Source: Solimonas fluminis
GTDB lineage: Bacteria; Pseudomonadota; Gammaproteobacteria; Nevskiales; Nevskiaceae
Reading direction: 5' to 3'
DNA length: 64,000 nucleotides
NCBI RefSeq assembly: GCF_002930645.1
Contig: NZ_PSNW01000005.1
Location: 248,001 to 312,000 of the forward strand
The translations under genes were made by a program, and so were the position numbers. Numbering within the stretch: position 1 is the stretch's first letter; each line of letters opens with the position of its first letter. The notes beneath the pieces are model-generated. The model saw only the letters and a program-made list of their open reading frames with translations. It made no database searches and had not been told where the DNA came from. Below are positions 45,059-53,866 of this stretch, in pieces.

Positions 45059-46582
45059 ATGACGCTCTACACCACGGACTACTTGGAGTATTACCTGACC
45101 CTGGTGGCTTGGGTGGTCAACAACGGCATCTGGAGCATCCTCGTGGCCAGCGGCGTGTTCGCGCTGCCGTTCGTGGCCATCGTGATCCAGGAATGGCTCA
45201 AGGCCCGCAGCGAAGGTGCGGACGAGGGCAACAAGGGCGTGCTGTCGTCGATGCGCATCGAGAACCGGGTGTGGGTGGCGATCGTGGTCATCATGTTCGC
45301 CGGCATCCCGTTCATCCCGGTGGATCTCGCCACGATCAGGTTCGACACCACGCGCTCCGCGCAATGCCAGGTCAGTGTCCCGCTGCCCAACGACACGGGC
45401 TGGTCCAACGTCTACACGGCGCTCAACGACCAGAGCGCGCTGGTGCCGGTGTGGTGGTTCTTCATGCACGCGCTGTCGAAAGCCGTGACGGGCTCCGCGG
45501 TGGCGGCGATTCCCTGCGGCACGGACCTGCGTCAGATTCGCATGGATGTGGATGCCACGCGCATCGACGATCCGGTGCTGGCACAGGAGGTCGCCGACTT
45601 CACGCACGACTGCTACGGGCCGTCGCGCGCCAAGCTGTTCATGAACCGGCCGACGCTCTCCGACGAGCAAATGAACGACGTCACCTGGATCGGGTCGAGT
45701 TACTTCCTCGACACGCCCGGCTTCTATGACACCTATCGCGCCAAGACCCCACGCACGGCCTGGCCCTACGACGCGACCCGCGATGCAGGGTTGGCACAGG
45801 TGGACAGCGGCGGCGGCTATCCGTCCTGCCGGCAGTGGTGGGCCGATGGCGGCCAGGGACTGCGCAGCCGGCTGCTGGCACAGGTCGACCCGGACCTACT
45901 GACCCGCATCGGGCGCTGGGCGGGCTTCCTGTCGCAGAGCGAGGTCAATGACTCGGTGATCCGCGCCGTGGTCTCACCGCGACAGCAGAAGATGAACCAG
46001 GGCGCCGTCTACACCGACTACGGTGGCCAGATCGACAAGACGCTGCCGAACGTTGTCACGCGCGGCGCAAGCGACCTGGGGTTGACCGTCGGCTCGCTGG
46101 CCTTCTTTCCCGCGATGGACGTGGTGCGCCAGGCGCTGCCGATGGTGCTGACGATGCTCAAGATGGCGCTCGTCATCTGCATCCCGCTGGTGCTGCTGAT
46201 CGGCACCTACGACCTGAAGACGGTGGTGACGGTGAGCTGCGTCCAGTTCGCGCTGTTCTTCGTGGACTTCTGGTTCCAGCTCGCGCGCTGGATCGACAGC
46301 ACGATCCTGGACGCGCTCTACGGCTGGGGGTTTGGCGCGGACAGGCCGCACACGAACTTCGATCCGTTGATCGGTTTGAACAACGCCTTTGGCGACATGC
46401 TCCTTAACTTCGTCATGGCGATGATGTTCATCGTGCTACCGGGTTTCTGGGTAGCTGCGCTCGCGTGGGTTGGTGTCCGCGTAGGCAACATTTCGCAGAT
46501 GCTCTCAGCAGCCACCGATGGCGCCAAATCTGCGGGAGGCAAAGGCGCTGACCTTGCAATCAAAGCAGCGAAGGCGAAGTAG
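45059..46582 (+). CDS. traG: TraG N-terminal-domain mating-pair stabilisation protein
   Basis: A 507-residue protein with N-terminal spans (about 15-40 and 75-95), a large periplasmic middle with conserved cysteines, and a cluster of C-terminal spans (about 365-480). This matches the TraG_N family that stabilises mating pairs. The last about 200 bases (46,380-46,580) are visibly less GC-rich than the rest, hinting at a recombination joint near the gene end. GGGAGGCAG precedes the ATG. Confidence 0.88.
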   Translation: MTLYTTDYLEYYLTLVAWVVNNGIWSILVASGVFALPFVAIVIQEWLKARSEGADEGNKGVLSSMRIENRVWVAIVVIMFAGIPFIPVDLATIRFDTTRSAQCQVSVPLPNDTGWSNVYTALNDQSALVPVWWFFMHALSKAVTGSAVAAIPCGTDLRQIRMDVDATRIDDPVLAQEVADFTHDCYGPSRAKLFMNRPTLSDEQMNDVTWIGSSYFLDTPGFYDTYRAKTPRTAWPYDATRDAGLAQVDSGGGYPSCRQWWADGGQGLRSRLLAQVDPDLLTRIGRWAGFLSQSEVNDSVIRAVVSPRQQKMNQGAVYTDYGGQIDKTLPNVVTRGASDLGLTVGSLAFFPAMDVVRQALPMVLTMLKMALVICIPLVLLIGTYDLKTVVTVSCVQFALFFVDFWFQLARWIDSTILDALYGWGFGADRPHTNFDPLIGLNNAFGDMLLNFVMAMMFIVLPGFWVAALAWVGVRVGNISQMLSAATDGAKSAGGKGADLAIKAAKAK

Positions 46583-46598
46583 CGCCGAGAGTGGCGAG

Positions 46599-46967
46599 CT
46601 ACTCGTCGTCCGCGCTGCCGCCGTCAATGCGTACCTCGCCCCGGTAGAGACCGTATCCGTCCAGGCCGTTTCGCCATTGAGGCTCGTCATCATCACTGCT
46701 TTCGTCGGCATCGACGTTGCGTACCATCCAGGCAGCGATCCCTGCAAAGGCCAGCAGCAGCGCCAGCCAGAACGCGGAGTAGAGCAGCACACCAAGCACG
46801 GCCAGCTTCACGATCCAGAGCACCGCCGTCGCCGCGCTCGCGGGCACCCCGCGCGTCACCAGCCAGCCGGCGACACGCTGCTCGCGGCGCAGGTATCCAC
46901 GCCAGGCACGGCCAGCCCCCCGGCCCAGCCGGTGGCTCCAGCGCCCGTTGTGCGTGTTGGTGGTCAT
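46599..46967 (-). CDS. DUF3742 family protein
   Basis: A 122-residue protein with an Arg-rich N-terminus (RLGRGAGRAWRGYLRREQRVAGW), two hydrophobic spans (about 45-85) and an acidic C-terminus. This layout is that of DUF3742, commonly found convergent to traG in such ICEs. ATG 46967 is preferred over ATG 46973 because GAGG lies 9 bases upstream of it. Function unknown. Confidence 0.8.
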   Translation of the reverse strand: MTTNTHNGRWSHRLGRGAGRAWRGYLRREQRVAGWLVTRGVPASAATAVLWIVKLAVLGVLLYSAFWLALLLAFAGIAAWMVRNVDADESSDDDEPQWRNGLDGYGLYRGEVRIDGGSADDE

Positions 46968-47178
46968 GCTCATATGCCTCGGCTTCAGTGGTGCCTCACC
47001 TCGCGGAGTGGCCGGTCGTGGCCTGCCCTCCAGCATAGACCGCGATCAGGAGGGCGGGTTGCGGCTAGCAGAGTCGGGTTGGCTCGGGTCGCAGGTCGAT
47101 TAGATTCTGCACGATAACTCAAACTCTATGCTACTTTCCATGCACGTTCTTGCAATGGCTCTAGTGACTGATTGGATT

Positions 47179-47200
47179 CCGTGCTATTTTTACAGCATGG
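47179..47200 (+). promoter_or_regulatory. Inverted repeat over the abiEi start (possible autoregulation site)
   Basis: CCGTGCT (47179-47185) and AGCATGG (47194-47200) pair at 6 of 7 positions and span the start codon. AbiEi antitoxins are known to repress their own operon by binding inverted repeats, so this is a candidate operator. No ribosome site is visible before ATG 47197. Confidence 0.35.
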
Positions 47201-47955
47201 ATGGAAATTCTAGGCATCAGGTAATCAAGCGGCTGCAGGCGGGACTCCCCCGCGGGGCGCCGTTCGACCTTGCCACCCTGAGCCAGTTCGGGGTGTCGCC
47301 CCAGCTCGCCGCCCACTATGCCGACGGCGGGTGGCTCGTGCGCTTGGCCCATGGCGTCTATGCCTTCCCGAACGATGAATTCGGGGTCTACGGTGCGCTG
47401 AAGTTCCTGCAACAGCGCGTGCCCGGCCTGCACGTCGGCGGCAAGAGCGCCCTGGCCCTGCAGGGTGTGCGGCACAACCTGGGCAGCCGGGAGGCGCTGG
47501 TGCTGTGGGGCGACGGTCGCTTTGCGTTGCCGGTCTGGTTCACTTCGCGCTTTCCGGCCCGCTACGTCCACGCCCGCCTGTTCGACTGGCCGGACACGGC
47601 GCTGGCCGGCAAGACCCTGACCACGCCGCCTGGCCTGCCCGAGGATCTGCGGGTGGCAGCCCCCGAACGTGCCGTGCTGGAGCTGCTGTACGAAGCCGGC
47701 GTCAAGCAGAGCCTCGAAGAGGCCCGCAACCTCTTCGATGGACTGCGTTCCCCCCGCAAGGACTTGCTCGGGCAACTGCTGTCCTGCTGCACCAGCGTGA
47801 AGGCCGTGCGCCTGTTCCTCACCTGGGCGCGCGAGACCAGCCTCGTGGATGTCGATGCCCTGCTGGAGCAGTACCCGGTTCGCACCGGCAGCAACACGCG
47901 CTGGATGAGCCGGCTCGATGACGGCACCTTGCTGAGCCTGAGACCTCATGGATAA
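47197..47955 (+). CDS. abiEi: Type IV antitoxin AbiEi
   Basis: A 252-residue protein: N-terminal winged-helix DNA-binding region (residues 1-75, with WLVRLAHGVYAFP) and a C-terminal antitoxin domain with GKSALALQGVRHNLG and APERAVLELLYE. ATG 47197 gives the normal family length; longer in-frame starts exist at 47128 and 47155. It neutralises the toxin encoded next and represses the operon. It overlaps the toxin gene by 8 bases. Confidence 0.87.
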   Translation: MDGNSRHQVIKRLQAGLPRGAPFDLATLSQFGVSPQLAAHYADGGWLVRLAHGVYAFPNDEFGVYGALKFLQQRVPGLHVGGKSALALQGVRHNLGSREALVLWGDGRFALPVWFTSRFPARYVHARLFDWPDTALAGKTLTTPPGLPEDLRVAAPERAVLELLYEAGVKQSLEEARNLFDGLRSPRKDLLGQLLSCCTSVKAVRLFLTWARETSLVDVDALLEQYPVRTGSNTRWMSRLDDGTLLSLRPHG

Positions 47956-48868
47956 GACCTACGCGGACACCGTTCGCCTGCTGTTGGCCGTCGCGCCCGA
48001 CGTGTTCGCCAACGACATCTTCGCTATGAAGGGCGGCACGGCCATCAACCTCTTCGTGCGGGACATGCCGCGCCTGTCGGTGGACATCGACGTGGTGTAC
48101 CTCCCGTGGCAGACGCCGCGCGACGAAGCGCTGCAAGCCATCAACCAGGAGCTGGCCGCCATCGCCACGCGCGTTGCACCACTGGGCGTGCAGACACGCC
48201 TGGTTCGCGCCAAGGATCTGGGGGACACCAAGCTGATCGTCGAGAACGACGCCAACCAGGTGAAGATCGAGGTCAACGTCGTGTTCCGAGGCAGCGTGCT
48301 GCCCGTGGAGCGGCGGCCGCTGAATGCCAAGACCAGCGATCTGTTCGGCGTCGAGTTCGAGCTGCCGGTTCTGGCACCGGACGAGCTGTACGCCAGCAAG
48401 CTGGTGGCTGCGCTGGATCGGCAGCACCCCCGCGACCTATTCGACGTGTGGCAGCTCTACGAATCGGGCGACATCAGCGACGGCATGGTCGAGTGCTTCG
48501 TGATCTATCTGGCGGGCCACAACCGGCCGCCCCACGAAGTGCTGTTCGGCAACGACAAGGACATCGCCGGCGAGTACGAGCGGGCCTTTGTCGGCATGAC
48601 CGAAGTGGACTGCTCCCTGGAGACACTGCTCGACGCTCGCGCCAGGATGCGGCGCGAGCTGCCACAGCGACTGAGCACCGCGCACAGGCAGTTTCTGAGC
48701 GGGCTGGCGCGCGCAGAACCGGACTGGTCGCTGGTGCAGTGCCGGCACGCCGCGCAACTGCCGGCACTGCGCTGGAAGCTCGCCAATCTCGAAACATTCC
48801 GCAAGCGCCGTCCCGACGACTTCGCAGCGCAATCCGCCGCCCTCGACACCGGCTTGGGCCAGAGCTGA
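47948..48868 (+). CDS. abiEii: Type IV toxin AbiEii, nucleotidyltransferase
   Basis: A 306-residue nucleotidyltransferase of the AbiEii clade: KGGTAINLF (residues 28-36), SVDIDVVY with Asp46 and Asp48 as metal ligands, and a later KIEVNVVFRG strand and P..LYASKLVAALDR helix. AbiEii enzymes block growth during phage infection and also stabilise mobile elements. Here the pair lies between the transfer genes and the relaxase, where it can act as an addiction module for the ICE. Confidence 0.88.
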   Translation: MDKTYADTVRLLLAVAPDVFANDIFAMKGGTAINLFVRDMPRLSVDIDVVYLPWQTPRDEALQAINQELAAIATRVAPLGVQTRLVRAKDLGDTKLIVENDANQVKIEVNVVFRGSVLPVERRPLNAKTSDLFGVEFELPVLAPDELYASKLVAALDRQHPRDLFDVWQLYESGDISDGMVECFVIYLAGHNRPPHEVLFGNDKDIAGEYERAFVGMTEVDCSLETLLDARARMRRELPQRLSTAHRQFLSGLARAEPDWSLVQCRHAAQLPALRWKLANLETFRKRRPDDFAAQSAALDTGLGQS

Positions 48869-48939
48869 CGAACGTCCCGCAGCGCCCCACTTGCCGGGGT
48901 TGCCCCATGCCGCATTCATCGTGGCAGCCGCGAAGCAGC

Positions 48940-49043
48940 GGCCCTATACCCAAAGGCTTCCGACAAAGGCCAAAGGGCTGGGAAGGGGCAAAGGAAGGGC
49001 GCCAAGGGGAAAGGCCCTATCCTGAAAAGGCCAAAAGGCGCCC
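48940..49043 (+). other. Candidate origin of transfer (oriT) upstream of the relaxase
   Basis: The spacer before the relaxase gene is rich in AAAGG repeats (AAAGGCCAAAGGG, AAAGGCC, AAAAGGCCAAAAGG) and holds the inverted repeat GGGCGCC (48997-49003) / GGCGCCC (49037-49043). Strand asymmetry, repeats and position next to mobH are what an oriT should show. The nick site cannot be read. Confidence 0.4.
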
Positions 49044-49070
49044 CGAGCAGCCCGTCATCCGGGGTTCGCC

Positions 49071-50906
49071 ATGCTCTCGCTGTTCCAGCGCAAACGGGTG
49101 CCACCCACCGCCGGCACACCGCCCACCTCCGCCATCGAAACTCCGAAAGGGTTGACGCGGCCGGAGTCGGCCGCATCGCTGCTGGCCACGCCGCGTCGGC
49201 AGAAACTGCTGGAACACATCTGGCAGCGCACCTCGCTCTCGCGCCGGCAGTTCGCCACGCTCTACCTCGCCCCACTGGAGCGCTACGCCGAGCTGGTCCA
49301 GCAGTTCCCGGCCTCCGAGAACCACCACCACGCCTATCCGGGCGGCATGCTGGACCACGGCCTGGAGATCGTCGCCTATGCGCTGAAATTGCGGCAGTCA
49401 TACCTGCTGCCTGCGGGCGTCACGCCGGAGGCACAGGCGGCCCAGGCCGAAGCCTGGACCGCAGGCACGGCCTACGCGGCCCTGCTGCACGACATCGGCA
49501 AGATTGCGGTCGATCTGCACGTCGAGCATGCCGACGGCAGCGTCTGGCATCCCTGGCACGGCCCGCTGCGAAAGCCCTACCGCTTCCGTTACCGAAAGGA
49601 GCGCGAGTACCGCCTGCATAGCGCCGCCACCGGGCTGCTCTACGCGCGCCTTCTCGATCGGGACATCTTCGACTGGCTCAGCGGCTATCCCGACCTCTGG
49701 GCCGCGCTGCTGTACGTGCTGGCCGGCCAGTACGAGCACGCCGGCACGCTCGGCGAGCTGGTCGTGCAGGCCGACCAGGCATCGGTCGCCCAGGAGCTCG
49801 GCGGCGATCCCAGCAAGGCGCTGGCGGCGCCCAAGCATGCGCTGCAACGCAAATTGCTCGACGGCTTGCGCTACCTGCTCAAGGAAGAATTCAAGTTGAA
49901 CCAGGCCGGCCCGGCGGACGGTTGGCTGACCCAAGACGCCCTGTGGCTGGTGAGCAAGACCGTCTCCGACAAGCTGCGCGCACATCTGCTGTCGCAGGGC
50001 ATCGACGGCATCCCGGCGAGCAACACGGCGGTGTTCAACGTGCTGCAGGATCACGGCATCGTGCAACCGACGCCGGATGGCAAGGCGATCTGGAAGGCTA
50101 CCGTCACCAGCGAGGCCGGCTGGTCGCACGCCTTTACCTTCCTGAAACTCTCGCCGGCGATGATCTGGGATGCCGTCGACCGGCCGGCGCCGTTCGCAGG
50201 CCGTGTGCAGGTCGAAGAGGAACAGGCGGAGCCGCCGCCGCTGGCGCCGGCGGTGGCCGATGGGCCGCGCGTGGAAGGCACCGAAGCTGCACCCGCGAGC
50301 ACGGCGCCGATCGCATCCGCAGCCACGGACATCGGCGTGGCCGCGCTGCTCGACCTGCTGGGCGACACTGCTCCATCCACAGCGCCGGAGATCGCCGAGG
50401 CCGAGCCGGCCCCTTCGACCGTGCCCCCGCCGCAGATGAGCCTCGCGCCTTCCCAGGATCGCGCGGAGCCCTCCGGGGCGCACTTCATGGCCTGGCTGCG
50501 TCAGAGCATCCAGACGCGCAAGCTCATCATCAACGACGCCAAGGCCCTGGTGCATACCGTCGCCGGTACGACCTATCTCGTCAGCCCCGGCGTGTTCCAG
50601 CGCTACGCGCAGGAGTACCTTCAAGTCGCCGCGCTGGCCAAGCAGGAGAAGCTGGAGGGGTGGCAGTGGGTGCAGAAGCGCTTCGAGAAGTTGGGACAGC
50701 ACCGCAAGCAGCCGAGCGGGCTGAACATCTGGACCTGCGAAGTCACGGGGCCGCGCAAGTCGCGCCGGCTGCACGGCTACCTGCTCGTCAGCCCGGATAC
50801 GCTGTTCCAGGAGACGCCGCCAGACAACCCATACCTGCGGCTCGTCAACGAGGCCGCAAAGCGCGAAGATTCAGCCCTTGGGGGCAAGGACGACGATCAG
50901 GCGTAG
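49071..50906 (+). CDS. traI: MobH family relaxase (TraI, TIGR03760)
   Basis: A 611-residue relaxase that nicks oriT and leads the DNA strand into the recipient. It has the MobH signature: HHH at residues 85-87 followed by PGGMLDHGLE, then an HD-hydrolase motif LLHDIGK (His140, Asp141). The middle (about 370-460) is a low-complexity Pro/Ala linker, and the C-terminal domain (AHFMAWLRQSIQTRKLIIND) is the conserved TraI_2 end. ATG 49071 lies just after the repeat-rich spacer. Confidence 0.92.
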   Translation: MLSLFQRKRVPPTAGTPPTSAIETPKGLTRPESAASLLATPRRQKLLEHIWQRTSLSRRQFATLYLAPLERYAELVQQFPASENHHHAYPGGMLDHGLEIVAYALKLRQSYLLPAGVTPEAQAAQAEAWTAGTAYAALLHDIGKIAVDLHVEHADGSVWHPWHGPLRKPYRFRYRKEREYRLHSAATGLLYARLLDRDIFDWLSGYPDLWAALLYVLAGQYEHAGTLGELVVQADQASVAQELGGDPSKALAAPKHALQRKLLDGLRYLLKEEFKLNQAGPADGWLTQDALWLVSKTVSDKLRAHLLSQGIDGIPASNTAVFNVLQDHGIVQPTPDGKAIWKATVTSEAGWSHAFTFLKLSPAMIWDAVDRPAPFAGRVQVEEEQAEPPPLAPAVADGPRVEGTEAAPASTAPIASAATDIGVAALLDLLGDTAPSTAPEIAEAEPAPSTVPPPQMSLAPSQDRAEPSGAHFMAWLRQSIQTRKLIINDAKALVHTVAGTTYLVSPGVFQRYAQEYLQVAALAKQEKLEGWQWVQKRFEKLGQHRKQPSGLNIWTCEVTGPRKSRRLHGYLLVSPDTLFQETPPDNPYLRLVNEAAKREDSALGGKDDDQA

Positions 50907-50932
50907 GCATGCGGCCGCTGTGCGGGCCGGCT

Positions 50933-51232
50933 TCAATCCGCGGATGGGGCCGACTCTGCCAGCTTGGCTTCGGTCAGAGTCATCAAGTGGGCGGAACTGC
51001 ATTTCAGCGCACGGGCAATCTTGAGGATGAGAGGGAGCGTGGGGACATGCTCGCCGCGCTCGATCTTGCCCATGTGCGACCGTTCGATGCCGGCCATGTG
51101 GGCCAGCGTTTCCTGAGCGATGCCCTGGTTGGTTCTTTCTTCCCGCACGGCAGCCCCAAACGCGATGGCTGGTTCCGCTTCGTAGGTAGTGGTGCCGGTG
51201 GGGCGGCCCCTTTGGATCGAACGCTTTGGCAT
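50933..51232 (-). CDS. XRE-family HTH regulator
   Basis: A 99-residue repressor-type protein with an XRE helix-turn-helix: AAVREERTNQGIAQETLAH, then IERSHMGKIERGEHVPTL. ATG 51232 is used; a TTG at 51238 is also possible. It is divergent from the LysR-like gene and near the integrase, so it may govern ICE excision or transfer. Confidence 0.82.
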   Translation of the reverse strand: MPKRSIQRGRPTGTTTYEAEPAIAFGAAVREERTNQGIAQETLAHMAGIERSHMGKIERGEHVPTLPLILKIARALKCSSAHLMTLTEAKLAESAPSAD

Positions 51233-51338
51233 TGCCAAGAGCGTCGAACACGGTCACGATTTAAACCACGTTAAACTTAACTCATTCAACGGCTTCGAGA
51301 TCAGTTGCCACGAGTTCACCGCCTGGGGGGAGCTGGAC

Positions 51339-51965
51339 GTGGAATCGAGTGACATCACCGCCGAAATTCGCATGGCCGTCCTCGGCGAATGGGTGCCTCC
51401 CCAGCTCGCCGACGTGCTCGCCCTGCAGCGTGCCGAAGAGCCGGAGACTCATGCCGTCCTGGCCGGCTGGACAGATCCCGGTCGAGGCGCGGAGCTGCCG
51501 GACGACGGCTTCGACTTCGCCTTGTCTGCGGTTTCCCGGCAGTGGCCTGGCTGGGTATGCGAACCGCTGTGGCATGACACGCTGGCGGTCGCCGTGGCCA
51601 AGCGCTCCCACCTGCTGGCCTACCGTGAAGTGCCGTGCGGTGAAGTGCTCAAGCAGCGCTTGATCTGCTCGCAGTCCACGGCCGATGAACCATGGCGCAT
51701 GACCGTGCAGCGTGTGTTCGAAAACGCGCTGCAAGAGCGAGAGCAAACGGTGGAGACATTCGATGTGGCGATGACGCTGGTTGCCGCCGGGTACGGGATC
51801 GCCATTGCACCTGCCGCGAGACTGGCGAGCTACTTACGCCGAGGCATCGCCGTGCGGCCGCTGGCCGGCGCACCAACGATCGTGATGGCTTACCTGCTCC
51901 GCCGCGACGCTTCCTTGTCGGACACCCAGGCCAGATTCGCCCGCCGCGCGCGCTTGGTGTCCTGA
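51339..51965 (+). CDS. LysR-type effector-binding domain protein lacking the HTH
   Basis: About 208 residues that match only the substrate-binding half of LysR regulators (DDGFDFALSA, WHDTLAVAVAKRSHLLA, DVAMTLVAAGYGIAIAP). No helix-turn-helix precedes it: upstream in frame is non-conserved sequence. GTG 51339 has a GGGGGGAG box 6 bases before it; an earlier GTG at 51189 would overlap the divergent XRE gene. Related truncated LysR proteins occur beside the integrase of other clc-like ICEs, so this may be a functional form rather than a wreck. Confidence 0.7.
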   Translation: MESSDITAEIRMAVLGEWVPPQLADVLALQRAEEPETHAVLAGWTDPGRGAELPDDGFDFALSAVSRQWPGWVCEPLWHDTLAVAVAKRSHLLAYREVPCGEVLKQRLICSQSTADEPWRMTVQRVFENALQEREQTVETFDVAMTLVAAGYGIAIAPAARLASYLRRGIAVRPLAGAPTIVMAYLLRRDASLSDTQARFARRARLVS

Positions 51966-51971
51966 CAGAGG

Positions 51972-52001
51972 CGCGGGGATCGGGGTTTCGCCACGATCCC
52001 G
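51972..52001. terminator. Hairpin between convergent LysR-like and integrase genes
   Basis: GCGGGGATCG (51972-51981) pairs with CGATCCCGC (51993-52001) around an 11-base loop in the 47-base gap between two convergent stops. It could serve as a two-way terminator, but there is no T-run. Confidence 0.35.
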
Positions 52002-52012
52002 CATTCCTGCTG

Positions 52013-53866
52013 CTAGGCGACTCCGACTCGCAGCGGGGTCCATTCGCTTTCCTTCACGGCTGCGCTCACTGCCATGACGAGCTTGTCGAGATTGCTGGCC
52101 GTCACGCCCTCCAGTGCCGAATGCCCCCGCAGCATCGAGCGCGGTTGCAGCAGTGCATGGTAGATCTGCCAAGGATCCGCACCCCTGGTCAGCTTCAGGA
52201 CGGACTGGATCAGCTCGTGCTTGAGTGGGTCGAGGTGCCAGTCCGGCACGCGCTGGCCGCGGTTGCCTACGTTCAACGCCAGCAAGTTGCCCGCCTTGAT
52301 CTCGTAGCTGATCCACCTGCGGGATTTGCCTGCCATCTTGGCAAACGCAGCGACGGGAAGGTTGTGCGGCGCCTCGAAGACATCGAACAGTTCCATCCTC
52401 TCGCGCTGAATGTCCGAAGGCACCAGCGGCGCGGCCGATCGAGGGGGCGGAACCGCCGGCAGCCGATGTGCGGCGGCAGAAACCAACGGCATGGCGTCAC
52501 CCGGCTTCGTCACCAGCAGGATTGGCGAAGCGGCAACCGGCGTGGAGGGCGCGCTTGCGGTTTGCTCACTCGGGAACGCGGGCACGCCTTCCAGATGCAC
52601 GGTGAGCGGCATGCTGGCTGCCTCGACCTGGTTCTGCTCGAAGAGGTCGAGCCGATCGGCCCAGTCCTGCATCATGCGGCGACGCTGCTCCACGTACTCG
52701 GCATGGTTGTAGGTCGCGCTGACCTTGTTGGGATCGACATGCGAGAGCTGTGCATCCACCCAGACCTTCGGGTAGCCGATCTCGTTGAGCGCAGTGGACA
52801 TCGTGCCGCGGATGCCGTGTCCGGTCAGGCGTTCCTGATAGCCCATGCGCTTGAGCGCACCATTGAGCGTGTTCTCGCTGATGCGCTTCTTCAAGTCGCT
52901 GTCGTGCCGGAACAGGTGGCGCTGGGCCGGCTTGAACTCATCCAGCAGGTGCCGGACGATCTCCATGGCCTGAATCGACAGCGGCACGATGTAGGGCGGG
53001 ATGTCCTTTGGCTGCTGCCGCTTCTTGCGCATATCCAATTGGAGTTGCTTCACGACGTCGGGCGGGATGATCCACAGCCCACGGTCCAGATCGAATTGAT
53101 CCGGCGTCGCCTGTCGCAGCTCTCCGGTTCGCACGCCGGTCAGCAGCAATAGCCGCAGCCCGAGCTGGGTCTGCCGCCTGCCGCGATAGCTGCGTAGCCG
53201 CTGCAACAGCTTCGGCAGTTCGGCCATGCGCAGGAACGGGTTGTGGTTGACGGGTGGCAGCGGCAGCGCCACCACATCGAGATCGGAGGCGGGGTTCTGT
53301 TCCAGGCCCGGCACGATCACCAGCGCGTAGCGGAACAGTTGGTTGAACCACGTCCTGACTTTCTCGGCGACGGAGAGCGCCTTGCGCTTCTCGATCTTGG
53401 CGATCACCTCCAAGAGGTCGGGACGCTTGATCTCATAGACCGACCGCTTGCCCAAGGCGGGCAGCACATCCTTGTCGAAGATGCGCGGAAGTATCGAGAG
53501 GGTCGTCTGCCGGCCTTCCTTGAGGCTGAGCCCGCGATGCTTGAGCCACTTGCGATACACCGCCTCGAAGGTGTTTTCGTCGGCGAGCCGGACAGCGGTG
53601 CGCTTCTGCTTGCGGTGAACGCGAGGATTGGTGCCTTTGGCCAGCAGGGCGCGCGCTTCGTCGCGCAGGCTGCGGGCCTCGCGAAGCGTCACCTCCGGGT
53701 AGGTGCCGAGCGACATCCGCTTCTGCTTGCCCGCCCAGTAGTAGCGGAAGTGCCAAGTCCTGCCCCCTGCAGCCGTGACGGCCAGGGAGAGGCCATCCAA
53801 GTCAGGGAGGGTGTATGCCTTGCCAGTTGCCTTGGCCTGTCGAACGGCCAGGTCTGAGAGTGCCAT
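52013..53866 (-). CDS. intB: ICE tyrosine integrase with C-terminal Xre/MbcA/ParS-like extension
   Basis: A 617-residue P4-like integrase. The N-terminal arm-binding domain (LTDLAV-type ALSDLAVRQAK) covers about 1-100. Catalytic residues are Arg246 (TGVRTGELR), His350 and Arg353 (TGHGIRGT), His376 (LSHVD) and Tyr386 (TYNHAEYV). After a Pro/Ala linker, residues about 495-610 look like an Xre/MbcA/ParS antitoxin-type domain (DPWQIYHALLQP, LRGHSALEGV). This long form resembles IntB13 of ICEclc, which also targets tRNA-Gly. ATG 53866 has AGGAG 7 bases upstream; ATG 53884 has none. Confidence 0.9.
   Translation of the reverse strand: MALSDLAVRQAKATGKAYTLPDLDGLSLAVTAAGGRTWHFRYYWAGKQKRMSLGTYPEVTLREARSLRDEARALLAKGTNPRVHRKQKRTAVRLADENTFEAVYRKWLKHRGLSLKEGRQTTLSILPRIFDKDVLPALGKRSVYEIKRPDLLEVIAKIEKRKALSVAEKVRTWFNQLFRYALVIVPGLEQNPASDLDVVALPLPPVNHNPFLRMAELPKLLQRLRSYRGRRQTQLGLRLLLLTGVRTGELRQATPDQFDLDRGLWIIPPDVVKQLQLDMRKKRQQPKDIPPYIVPLSIQAMEIVRHLLDEFKPAQRHLFRHDSDLKKRISENTLNGALKRMGYQERLTGHGIRGTMSTALNEIGYPKVWVDAQLSHVDPNKVSATYNHAEYVEQRRRMMQDWADRLDLFEQNQVEAASMPLTVHLEGVPAFPSEQTASAPSTPVAASPILLVTKPGDAMPLVSAAAHRLPAVPPPRSAAPLVPSDIQRERMELFDVFEAPHNLPVAAFAKMAGKSRRWISYEIKAGNLLALNVGNRGQRVPDWHLDPLKHELIQSVLKLTRGADPWQIYHALLQPRSMLRGHSALEGVTASNLDKLVMAVSAAVKESEWTPLRVGVA

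Noticed and set aside
47100..47196. Standard sigma-70 promoter for abiE
   Set aside because: TTGCAA (47150) has no -10 at proper distance, and other pairs are weak; only the inverted repeat over the start is worth noting.
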